Assembly (NCBI RefSeq): GCF_000237805.1
Contig: NZ_CM001376.1
Coordinates: 1,292,349-1,356,348 of the forward strand
Length of the DNA: 64,000 bases
Source of the DNA: Jonquetella anthropi DSM 22815
GTDB lineage: Bacteria > Synergistota > Synergistia > Synergistales > Dethiosulfovibrionaceae
Reading direction: 5' to 3'
Part shown: piece by piece, positions 25,988-33,149 of the stretch
How the letters are laid out: every line of letters begins with the position of its first letter
How positions within the stretch are numbered: the stretch's first letter is position 1
Program-made: the position numbers and the translations under genes
The notes under the pieces: generated by a model
Databases searched by the model: none
What the model was told of the DNA's origin: nothing
Seen by the model: the letters and a program-made list of their open reading frames with translations, nothing else

Positions 25988-26608
25988 ATGGGGCCGTCGG
26001 CGTTTAACCACAACGAATATCAGGAGAAACAGCCGCTTTCAAAGCGGATACGGTACGTAATTATTTTCGGGATCATGATCCTTTTTGCCGCTGTCGCCGT
26101 TGCGATTTCTATGTCGAAAGGCCACTTCCGGGCGGCTGACGCTCCGACCGCCGTTAAGGCGACGACCGCGACGCCGCCGGAACCGTCCAAGGTTCCATCA
26201 AACGTAGAAGCTCCGGCACAAAACAAAGCGGTCGAAGAGGCCAAGGAAGAGCCGCCGCAGGTACAAGCGCCTCAGGTCATTTATTACCAAGCTCCCGCGC
26301 CTCGAGTAGGGAACTACCGAAAGAACGCCTACACCGTGAGGCTCGCGTCTGCCGGAACGGCCAGTACCATTTCGACCTTTGGCTCCAACGGCCAGAGCGG
26401 GAACGGAGGAGGGCAGGCTCAGCAGGCCAACCCGGGCGACTTGACGAACCTATTAGCTGGACTGGGCGGGGAAAACCCCGCGGCGGCTTGGGGGCGCGGT
26501 AACGCGCCAGACCCCAACGGTTGGAACAGAAAGGCCGAGTTCATGAAACAGGGACTGCCTGAGGACTACTCGCCCTATCTGCCGCAAGGCCTTCAATTTC
26601 ATCAGTAA
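25988..26608 (+). pseudogene. trbI: 3'-truncated conjugal transfer protein trbI (VirB10 family)
   Basis: 206 residues. A cytoplasmic N-terminus, a transmembrane helix (RYVIIFGIMILFAAVAVAI), a Pro-rich periplasmic region and the stretch WNRKAEFMKQGLPEDYSPYLPQ are those of TrbI/VirB10. The protein then stops. The C-terminal beta-barrel domain of VirB10, which forms the outer-membrane pore and makes up about half of the usual 400-plus residues, is absent. The cut coincides with the right edge of recognisable element DNA, so it is probably a deletion end point. Start ATG 25988 follows GCAGG. Confidence 0.8.
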
Positions 26609-26785
26609 GTCCAGTATAAGACACGAAATATGGAACAGATTTTTTCGATTTTTTATTTCGTTCCGTACGAAAAACGCGAGAACTTATCCCAAAACGCGTC
26701 AGAATCTGCCCTAAATGAGACGCGTCTTCCGACGTAAAAGAAACCATTCGTCCGCCCAAAGTCATGCTCCACAGATATAGATAAA

Positions 26786-26815
26786 AGGGGTCCGGAGCAG
26801 GCTCCAGACCCCTCA
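26786..26815 (-). terminator. Intrinsic terminator of yqeY
   Basis: On the reverse strand GGGGTCTGGAGC pairs with GCTCCGGACCCC, followed by TTTTAT. The 170 bp between the trbI stop and this hairpin hold nothing I recognise. Confidence 0.85.
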
Positions 26816-26820
26816 ATGAC

Positions 26821-27282
26821 TTATCGGGACATTCGATCGGAAACGACGGCCCGGACGGCCGTTCCATCCGCCTTCCCCTTGACTTTGGGCATCACAGCGC
26901 CCATGATCCGGCCCATATCCTTGGCCGTTGGGGACGTAAGTCCCAGCTCGTCAAGCGTAGACTGGACCAGCGCCTCAAGCTCAGATCGGCTCATCTGAGG
27001 AGGAAGGTATCCTTCAAGGATTTTGGCCTCTGCCAGTTCATCGTCAGCCCGCTCTTGTGCTCCGCCTGCGGCGTACTGTTCCGCCGCCTCTTGGCGCTGC
27101 TTGATCTGCCGGCGGACGATCTGTTGGACGTCCTCGTCGGTGATCTGATAGGAGACGCCCTTGTCGGCCTGAAGTTTCTGAGCCTCGGACTTAAGAAGCC
27201 GCAGGACAGCGACTTCCCGGTCTTGGCGGCTCTTCATGGCTGTTTTCAGATCTGCGCAGATCCGTTCCAACATAGTTGACAT
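26821..27282 (-). CDS. yqeY: GatB/YqeY domain protein
   Basis: A 153-residue YqeY protein (all-helical, related to the tail domain of GatB/GatE amidotransferase subunits). The family blocks RLLKSEAQ, AEAKILEGYLPPQMS and DMGRIMGAVMPKVKGKADG are present. The exact role is unknown; a tRNA-related function is suggested by homology. It starts 5 bp after the rpsU stop, an rpsU-yqeY pairing seen in many bacteria. Confidence 0.93.
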   Translation of the reverse strand: MSTMLERICADLKTAMKSRQDREVAVLRLLKSEAQKLQADKGVSYQITDEDVQQIVRRQIKQRQEAAEQYAAGGAQERADDELAEAKILEGYLPPQMSRSELEALVQSTLDELGLTSPTAKDMGRIMGAVMPKVKGKADGTAVRAVVSDRMSR

Positions 27283-27287
27283 GGCCC

Positions 27288-27467
27288 TTATCCTCTCGCC
27301 CGGCGGCGGGAGAGCTCCTGGCGCTTCCGCTTCTTCGCCTCGCTCGGTTTCTCGTAGTGTTCTTTCTTCCGGGCCTCGCGAAGCACACCTGTCTTCGAAA
27401 CGTCCCGCTTGAAACGGCGCAGGACGTCTTCAATCGACTCATTTTCTTTTCTTACCACGGTCGTCAA
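27288..27467 (-). CDS. rpsU: 30S ribosomal protein S21
   Basis: A 59-residue S21: [19 protein letters not shown], then [20 protein letters not shown] and a basic tail. The start codon is TTG (27467) with GGAGGG seven bases upstream, which gives the exact N-terminus normal for S21. The protein is short and easily missed. It lies between hinT and yqeY. Confidence 0.93.
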   Translation of the reverse strand: MTTVVRKENESIEDVLRRFKRDVSKTGVLREARKKEHYEKPSEAKKRKRQELSRRRARG

Positions 27468-27503
27468 AACAAATCCCTCCTTTCTTTGCCACTCATGTTC
27501 TAC

Positions 27504-27836
27504 CTAGCCCGGAGGCCAGCCCAGCAGACGTCCTGCTAGGAGATGAACATGAAGATGGGGGACTGTTTGACCAGCCGCCGCTCCACAGTTGACCACTAGC
27601 CGAAAATCTTCGATCTTCAGCTGACGGGCTACCAAGGTGCAGGCGGTCATGAGGCGGCCCCACAGCGCTGGGTCTTCTACCGCCGAGGCGCTCTGAACAT
27701 GGGCCTTCGGCACAACCAGAATATGCACCGGGGCCTGAGGCGCCACGTCTTTGAACGCTATGACGTCTTGGTCCTCGTAAACCCGCTGCGCTGACAGTTG
27801 GCCTTGGACGATACCGCAAAACGGACACTTATCCAT
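27504..27836 (-). CDS. hinT: HIT-family nucleotide hydrolase HinT
   Basis: A 110-residue histidine-triad protein with the catalytic motif HLHVHLL near the C-terminus and an N-terminal CPFC zinc pair. Relatives hydrolyse adenosine 5'-phosphoramidates and aminoacyl adenylates. GAGGTG precedes the ATG. It leads the hinT-rpsU-yqeY unit. Confidence 0.94.
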   Translation of the reverse strand: MDKCPFCGIVQGQLSAQRVYEDQDVIAFKDVAPQAPVHILVVPKAHVQSASAVEDPALWGRLMTACTLVARQLKIEDFRLVVNCGAAAGQTVPHLHVHLLAGRLLGWPPG

Positions 27837-27861
27837 CAGCGGTCACCTCACTTGTAGATGC

Positions 27862-27890
27862 ATTGTAACCTACAAAACGCGCTCCGACAA
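27862..27890 (-). promoter_or_regulatory. Promoter of hinT-rpsU-yqeY
   Basis: Reverse strand TTGTCG (27890-27885), a 17-bp spacer and TACAAT (27867-27862), 25 bp before the hinT start. Confidence 0.65.
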
Positions 27891-27929
27891 TAGCCCAATT
27901 AATGCCGTGGGCGAAGCCTTTCATTCGGG

Positions 27930-29273
27930 CTAATTTTTGGGTCCGTCCGCTTCGGGCCGGTTCGTCTCGTTTGGGCGCTCAAGATACAAAACGCCGTCTT
28001 CCTTCCAAATCGGCTGAACCGTGCACCACTTGTCCCTTTCGTACGAAGCGGGCAGGTGAACTTCAATGTAGTCGCCCGTGTACCCCGACGGCGCGCCCTT
28101 TCCTCCCCGCTCGGCGTACACGACGACGCTCCGCCCCAGCGACCGCGCGGCCTGCTCGTCCAGCAGAAGACGGCCCAATCGCTCAAGTTCTTCCAGCCGC
28201 CGCTTCCCGGTTTGGCGGTCAACCTGATCGGGGAACCGAGCCGCCGGCGTTCCGGGCCTGATCGAAAAGATGAAGCCGTGTATCCGTCCAATCCGAGCCT
28301 CCTGCAGGACTTCTAGCGTCCGGGCAAACGCCTCGTCAGTCTCGCCGGGAAAGGCGACCATCACGTCGGTCGAAACGTGCAGACCGTCGCCAAGCGCGCG
28401 CCGAAGTTTTTTGACCAGTTCAAGGAACTGTCCGCTCGTTCCCGGTCGGCGCATCCGGCGAAGCACCCCGTCGTCGCCGCTCTGCAGCGGCAGATGAAGA
28501 TGCGGGGCAAAGACAGTCAGAGACGCCATGGCGTCAATGTCCCGTTCGTCAATGCCAAACGGCTCCAGCGAGCCGAGCCGCAGCCGCTTCAGGCCGGGAA
28601 CGTTTCCCACCGCCTCAATTAAATCGGCAAGGCCACGTCCGCTTTCCTTTCCCCATTGTCCGAGGTGAACGCCAGTCAAAACGAGTTCGGTTCGTCCCGC
28701 TTCGACAAGCCGCCGCGCCTCGGCAACGGTTCGCTCAAGAGGCCGGCTCACCGACGGGCCTCTCAGCGACGGGACGATGCAGTAACTGCACCGGCAGTCA
28801 CAGCCGTCCTGCACCTTGATGAACGCCCGGCTGTGGGCGACCGACGTCCGCTCGTCCAGTTCGTCCCAAACGCCGGCCAGCGGGCTTCTCAGCGCGTAAA
28901 AGGAAGATTCGGACGTCCGGAAGGAGAGCTCCCGCTCCACGAGGGCGAGAATTTCGCCTTTATGCCCGTTGCCCACCAGCAGGTCAATGCCCAGCTTTTT
29001 GGCCAACGCCTCGTCAGCCCCTTGGGCCCAGCAGCCGGACGCGACGAGAAGCGCCCGCGGGCAACGCCGCCGCAGGCGTCCGATGAGCTGACGGCTTTTC
29101 CTGTCCGCCATCGCGGTAATAGAACAGGTGACGACGATTCCGACGTCGAACGGCCCATCGGAAGCGACCGACGCGCCGGCAGACAAAAAAGCGGAGGCCA
29201 GAGCCTCCGCTTCAGCTGCGTTCACCCGGCACCCGAGAAATTCGATTCTGACCGCCGTCCCGGCGAGGCTCAC
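27930..29273 (-). CDS. mtaB: tRNA t6A37 methylthiotransferase MtaB
   Basis: A 447-residue radical-SAM methylthiotransferase that converts t6A37 to ms2t6A37 in ANN-decoding tRNAs. The N-terminal UPF0004 domain has cluster ligands C15, C50 and C81. The radical-SAM triad is C158-x3-C162-x2-C165. A C-terminal TRAM domain follows. The GTG at 29273 (GGAGG seven bases upstream) is chosen; it overlaps the prmA stop as GTGA. MtaB rather than MiaB is inferred from the FLGCRVN N-terminus. Confidence 0.9.
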   Translation of the reverse strand: MSLAGTAVRIEFLGCRVNAAEAEALASAFLSAGASVASDGPFDVGIVVTCSITAMADRKSRQLIGRLRRRCPRALLVASGCWAQGADEALAKKLGIDLLVGNGHKGEILALVERELSFRTSESSFYALRSPLAGVWDELDERTSVAHSRAFIKVQDGCDCRCSYCIVPSLRGPSVSRPLERTVAEARRLVEAGRTELVLTGVHLGQWGKESGRGLADLIEAVGNVPGLKRLRLGSLEPFGIDERDIDAMASLTVFAPHLHLPLQSGDDGVLRRMRRPGTSGQFLELVKKLRRALGDGLHVSTDVMVAFPGETDEAFARTLEVLQEARIGRIHGFIFSIRPGTPAARFPDQVDRQTGKRRLEELERLGRLLLDEQAARSLGRSVVVYAERGGKGAPSGYTGDYIEVHLPASYERDKWCTVQPIWKEDGVLYLERPNETNRPEADGPKN

Positions 29274-30157
29274 GAAGAGGCCTCCGCCCACAGTCCACAC
29301 CAGTCTCCGCAGTGAATTTCGTCCACCAGTTTCAGACCGGCTGACGGGAAAAGCTTTTTGAACTCTTCCCCTTCGGCGATGAGCATGCCGGAGAAGATCG
29401 CCCGCCCGCCCTCTCGAAGGACCTTCGAGACGTCCGGCAGCATTTCACAAAGAGGCTCGAAAAGGATATTCGCCATCAGGAGATCGACTTTTCGGTCAAA
29501 CCCCTTGAGCAGGTCGCCCACCTCGACGGCGATCTTTTCGGGGGGGATGTCGTTCAAGTCCCGCGAGTTGTGAAGCGCTTCGTCCACCACTGACGGGTCC
29601 AAGTCTCTGGCGTAGACCTTGGAGGCCCCCAGCTTGACCGCGGCGATGGAGAGAATAGCCGAACCGCAGCCGATGTCAGCTGCCACGTCGCCGGGCCGAA
29701 TTGCCCGCTCTAAGAGCGACAGGACGGACTGAGTGCTCTCGTGATACCCTGTGCCAAACGACGAACCGGGGTAAATGTACAGCGGGATCCGGCCGCTGGA
29801 CGGCGAAAAGCCCTCGCTGTGCCACGGCGCCATGACGGTGAGCCGGTTTCCCACGTTGAGCGGCGGAAACGCGTCCATCCACTCGGTATGCCACGGTCTG
29901 TTCTCGATTCGCCCCATATCCCGAATTGACACCTCAGGCCAGCAGTCCATCAATCCCGAAAGCCTCTCGAGCCAAGCGCCGAGGTCTTTCGAGCTTCGAT
30001 AATAGATCTGCAGCTGGGCGTTTTCTCCCCGGCTGGTGTCCTCGCTTCCCAAACAACCTGACGCCTCGGCCAGCGACGCGAGAACCTCCTCGTGTCCCTT
30101 AGGGGCCTGAAGCGTAATGTACCACCAGAACGATTCACCGTTCACCACGTTGACCAT
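29270..30157 (-). CDS. prmA: Ribosomal protein L11 methyltransferase
   Basis: A 295-residue SAM-dependent methyltransferase. The SAM-binding motif I is DIGCGSAILSIAA (about 161). The catalytic motif LLMANILFEPL and the GTGYHESTQ segment are typical of PrmA, which trimethylates L11. It is translationally coupled to mtaB by a 4-bp overlap. GGAGGT precedes the ATG. Confidence 0.92.
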   Translation of the reverse strand: MVNVVNGESFWWYITLQAPKGHEEVLASLAEASGCLGSEDTSRGENAQLQIYYRSSKDLGAWLERLSGLMDCWPEVSIRDMGRIENRPWHTEWMDAFPPLNVGNRLTVMAPWHSEGFSPSSGRIPLYIYPGSSFGTGYHESTQSVLSLLERAIRPGDVAADIGCGSAILSIAAVKLGASKVYARDLDPSVVDEALHNSRDLNDIPPEKIAVEVGDLLKGFDRKVDLLMANILFEPLCEMLPDVSKVLREGGRAIFSGMLIAEGEEFKKLFPSAGLKLVDEIHCGDWCGLWAEASS

Positions 30158-30194
30158 ATCATTTACCTCCGCGGCGTTAGAAAAAGCCGCCGTG

Positions 30195-30203
30195 ATTATA
30201 GCA
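30195..30203 (-). promoter_or_regulatory. Extended -10 promoter of prmA-mtaB
   Basis: Reverse strand TGCTATAAT, a TGn extended -10 element. A small GCGGC/GCCGC hairpin follows directly before the GGAGGT ribosome site of prmA and might limit its access. Confidence 0.55.
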
Positions 30204-30235
30204 AAAACGGAACGTCGGGATGACCCCTAAACTGT

Positions 30236-30709
30236 CTAGAGGATTCTCAGCCAGACCGTCGCTTCAGACGCCTGAAACTGGGCAGTCGGCTCCGATGAGC
30301 CGTCGCCGCCCAGCAGGTCCAGAGCAGCAGCCTGAAGGGCCAATTTTTGTGCCACGCCGGACGACGGTGTAATCCCCGAGTACCCGATAAACCACTTGTC
30401 AGACGCCGTCCCAGCCGAGGGAAAGAGCTTGTATGCCCCGTTCACCTGCGTCAGCTTGGTCCCGCCGTGAAGGTACGGCTCAAGCGCCGCGAGAGTAGGA
30501 ACTTTGCCAGCGTCGTCCGTTCCAGCCTTGTCAGAGACGTACAGCAGCGCGGCAGCACGGATGCTCTGCAGGTCGCTGGCGATACGCGTCGCTTCCGCCT
30601 TGTCCGTTCCGCCTCCAAGGGTCAAAAGCATCGTACTGGCCAATGCCGCCATGATGGCGAGCGCTATCAGAAGTTCAACAAAACTGAAACCGGCGCGGCG
30701 CTTTTTCAT
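30236..30709 (-). CDS. Type IV pilin-like / type II pseudopilin protein
   Basis: 157 residues beginning MKKRRAGFSFVELLIALAIMAAL, a class III prepilin signal: cleavage after Gly, Phe next, Glu at +5, and a hydrophobic helix with ELLIAL. The rest is a small globular domain (KAEATRIASDLQSIRAAALLYVSDK). It would be processed by a prepilin peptidase and assembled in a type IV pilus or type II secretion pseudopilus. No other pilus genes are next to it. GGAGGACA precedes the ATG. It lies 21 bp after ptsI and is probably cotranscribed. Confidence 0.8.
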   Translation of the reverse strand: MKKRRAGFSFVELLIALAIMAALASTMLLTLGGGTDKAEATRIASDLQSIRAAALLYVSDKAGTDDAGKVPTLAALEPYLHGGTKLTQVNGAYKLFPSAGTASDKWFIGYSGITPSSGVAQKLALQAAALDLLGGDGSSEPTAQFQASEATVWLRIL

Positions 30710-30730
30710 CAGGTGTCCTCCTTAAATCGT

Positions 30731-32443
30731 CTACTCGGTCCGGCAGAACTGGCCGAACGTCTCCTCGCAAAACCGACGGACGTCGGTTTCGCTTCCCATG
30801 CCCAAAACCTGACGTGCCCACTCTTCGGCCTGCCGGTCTTCCAGCTGGGTGATGACCCAGTTCGTCCGAAGCAGGCTCGTCGGGTTGACGCTGAAGTGAC
30901 GCAGCCCCATGCCGAACAGGACAGGAATCAGCGTGGGAACTCCGGCCATTTCGCCGCACAGGTGAACCGGCGTTCCGGCCGCGTCTCCGGCGTCGATGAC
31001 CATCTTGATGAGCCGCAGCACCGCCGGAGCAAACGGCGAATAAAGGTTCCCCAACGACCCGTTCGCCCGGTCAGCGGCCAACGTGTACTGAACCAAGTCG
31101 TTGCTGCCGATGCTCAAAAAGTCGCTCTCCCGCGCCAGCACGTCCGCGGTCAGCGCGGCGGCCGGCGTTTCAACCATCACGCCCAAGGACACTTCCGGGT
31201 TGAACTGCTTGTCCTCCCGGCGCAGCTCGTTTTTCAAGTCCTCCAGAACGGCCCGGGCGGCTCGGACTTCCTCCACAGAGGTCACCAGCGGCAGCATGAT
31301 GCCTAAGTCCCCGTCGCCGCTGGCCCGCAGCAGCGCCCGAAGCTGCTCCCTGAAAATATCGCTTCTCGACAGGGAATAGCGGATCGCCCGATGCCCCAGC
31401 GCCGGATTGGTCTCTTTTGGAACGGCCAAGTAGTCTGGGATCCGGTCGCCGCCGATGTCAAGGGTCCGAAAGATGACAGGACAGCCAGTCATGGCCAAAA
31501 GAGCCCGCCGGTAATCGCCGTACTGCTCTCCGCAGGTAGGCAGACGGTTCTTTGACAGGTACAGGTATTCGGTCCGGTACAGCCCGATACCGCCGCCGCC
31601 CAGATCGGCCAGAGTGTCCACGTCAGCTAGGTCTGCCACATTGCCGTGAACCGTGCAGAGCGTCCCGTCCCGGCTTCGGGCCGGATGTCCTTTCAGCTTG
31701 GACAGCTGCCGCTCGAACTCCTCGCGGCGGGCGGCCCGCTGGGCGAAGGCCGCGCGGTCGTCTTCCGACGGGTTGAGGATCACCTCTCCCGTCGTCCCGT
31801 CAAGGATAACCGGGTCGCCGGTCTCGGCGAGATCGGCGATCTCATCAACGGAGATGACCGTTGGCACGTGACAGTTCCGAGCGGAGATGACGCCGTGAGA
31901 GTAGTACGTGTCCTTCTGGCAGACGACCCCGGCGAACACGCCTCGCTGGAGCATGGTCTGGTGCCCCTTGTCGAGCTGACGGCATACCAGCACAATCGGC
32001 TCGTTTGCCCGGCTGATCAGCAGAGGGCCTGACACGTGAAGGAGCAGCCGGCACAGTCTGGAAGCCACGTCTTTCACGTCGTCGGCCCGGGCCTTCAGGT
32101 CGTCGTTGTCCATGTTCTCGAAGACCTGAACGAACTTGTCGGCTGTCACCTTGACGGCCCACGGGGCGTTCACGTTTTCAGTGATAATCCACCCCTTGAT
32201 CTGACCGATGAACTCGCCGTCCCGGAGCATTGTCCCCGGCGCGACGCCCGCTTCCTCCCCGCCTTCAGGAAAGGTTTGGCAGAGGGCCGACATCTCGCCA
32301 GCCACGGTCTCGATCGCCAAGTCGAGACGCTCCAGCTCAGCTTCGACGTCGTCAACGAACTCCCGATCGATTTCAACCTGCTCTTTCCAGTCAAGGTACA
32401 CCCGTCCGACAGCAATTCCCGGCGACGCTCCCACTCCGTTCAT
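30731..32443 (-). CDS. ptsI: Phosphoenolpyruvate-protein phosphotransferase (PTS enzyme I)
   Basis: A 570-residue enzyme I. The phosphohistidine is expected at H183 (YYSHGVISARN), inside a somewhat divergent swivel domain. The PEP-binding barrel has GIGLYRTEYLYL, LDIGGDRIPDY, the SNDLVQYTLAADR signature and the catalytic C in CGEMAG. It moves phosphate from PEP to HPr. No HPr or EII gene is in the window. The active-site context differs from the usual TSHTAI form. A regulatory PTS is as likely as a sugar-uptake one. Confidence 0.85.
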   Translation of the reverse strand: MNGVGASPGIAVGRVYLDWKEQVEIDREFVDDVEAELERLDLAIETVAGEMSALCQTFPEGGEEAGVAPGTMLRDGEFIGQIKGWIITENVNAPWAVKVTADKFVQVFENMDNDDLKARADDVKDVASRLCRLLLHVSGPLLISRANEPIVLVCRQLDKGHQTMLQRGVFAGVVCQKDTYYSHGVISARNCHVPTVISVDEIADLAETGDPVILDGTTGEVILNPSEDDRAAFAQRAARREEFERQLSKLKGHPARSRDGTLCTVHGNVADLADVDTLADLGGGGIGLYRTEYLYLSKNRLPTCGEQYGDYRRALLAMTGCPVIFRTLDIGGDRIPDYLAVPKETNPALGHRAIRYSLSRSDIFREQLRALLRASGDGDLGIMLPLVTSVEEVRAARAVLEDLKNELRREDKQFNPEVSLGVMVETPAAALTADVLARESDFLSIGSNDLVQYTLAADRANGSLGNLYSPFAPAVLRLIKMVIDAGDAAGTPVHLCGEMAGVPTLIPVLFGMGLRHFSVNPTSLLRTNWVITQLEDRQAEEWARQVLGMGSETDVRRFCEETFGQFCRTE

Positions 32444-32531
32444 GGCAAGACCTCCCCGAATACCGCCTCACGTTCGAATGTTTTTATCTTATCACAGCAA
32501 CGGTCCGTCGACTTCATGCCGTGGATGACGC

Positions 32532-32559
32532 TTCACTTTTGCGGACACCTGACTATAAT
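32532..32559 (+). promoter_or_regulatory. Promoter of the YchJ-like gene
   Basis: TTCACT (32532-32537), a 16-bp spacer and a perfect TATAAT (32554-32559). Confidence 0.65.
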
Positions 32560-32566
32560 ATAAAAG

Positions 32567-32605
32567 GGCCTCGGTCGGAACGATGTCTCCGAACGAGGCC
32601 TTTTT
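32567..32605 (+). promoter_or_regulatory. Terminator-like hairpin at the start of the YchJ-like leader (possible attenuator)
   Basis: GGCCTCG-G-TCGGA (32567-32579) pairs with TCCGA-A-CGAGGCC (32588-32600), then TTTTT. It begins about where transcription from the promoter above should start and ends 46 bp before the coding sequence. Transcripts would therefore stop after about 40 nt unless the hairpin is bypassed. Confidence 0.6.
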
Positions 32606-32651
32606 GCATTCAAAACGAAGAGTTTCTCGAAGCTGAAAGGAGTTTCCAATC

Positions 32652-33140
32652 ATGAGCGAATGTCCCTGCGGTTCCGGACGATACTACACGGCGTGCTGCG
32701 GCCGGTTCATCGACGACGGCGCTTCCCCTGCGACCGCCGAGGAGCTGATGCGGGCGCGGTACACCGCGTACGCCACCGGCAACGTCGAGTACGTGCTGAA
32801 CACCCACGACCCGAAGACCCGAGAGTCAGTCAGCGAAGAGGCCACAAAAGAGTGGTCCCAGTCCGCCCATTGGCTGGGCCTGAAGATCCTCCACACCGAC
32901 GCCGGCGGTCCCAAGGACAACCGCGGCACGGTGGAATTTGTAGCCAGCTTTGAAATCGAGGGCAAGAAAGTTGACCACCACGAGCGGGCCTCGTTCCTGC
33001 GGCACGACGGCAAGTGGTTTTTCGAGGACGGCGACATCGTCGGCGAGACGTACGTCCGCGACACGCCCAAGGTCGGCCGCAACGACCCATGCCCCTGCGG
33101 CAGCGGAAAGAAATACAAGTTCTGTTGCGGCCGCAGCTGA
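32652..33140 (+). CDS. YchJ-like protein with SEC-C zinc motifs at both ends
   Basis: 162 residues. N-terminal [18 protein letters not shown] (residues 4-17), a central YchJ/NTF2-like domain ([26 protein letters not shown]) and a C-terminal [18 protein letters not shown]. The C-terminal motif is nearly identical to that of SecA in this window. The molecular role is unknown. AAAGGAG precedes the ATG. Expression may be attenuated by the leader hairpin. Confidence 0.88.
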   Translation: MSECPCGSGRYYTACCGRFIDDGASPATAEELMRARYTAYATGNVEYVLNTHDPKTRESVSEEATKEWSQSAHWLGLKILHTDAGGPKDNRGTVEFVASFEIEGKKVDHHERASFLRHDGKWFFEDGDIVGETYVRDTPKVGRNDPCPCGSGKKYKFCCGRS

Positions 33141-33149
33141 TTCAGTCAA

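Larger units (their letters stand above)
16975..26820. mobile_element. Decayed integrative element with integrase, TA modules and a truncated trb cluster
   Basis: Core genes (nrdR on the left, yqeY-rpsU on the right) flank a block holding an integrase, two RelE-type toxin-antitoxin pairs, an orphan antitoxin and trbE', trbJ, trbL, trbF, trbG, trbI'. The left 2.6 kb is AT-rich compared with the surroundings. The element has no relaxase, coupling protein, trbB, trbC or trbD, and both outermost trb genes are broken. It therefore cannot conjugate on its own. The boundaries are approximate. A 10-bp direct repeat ATGACTTATC occurs at 17003-17012 and at 26816-26825 and could be remnant attachment sites. 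Confidence 0.75.

Noticed and set aside
26541-26867. Reverse-strand frame of about 108 codons beyond yqeY
   Set aside because: It overlaps the end of yqeY in another frame, runs through the terminator, and has no family likeness or ribosome site.
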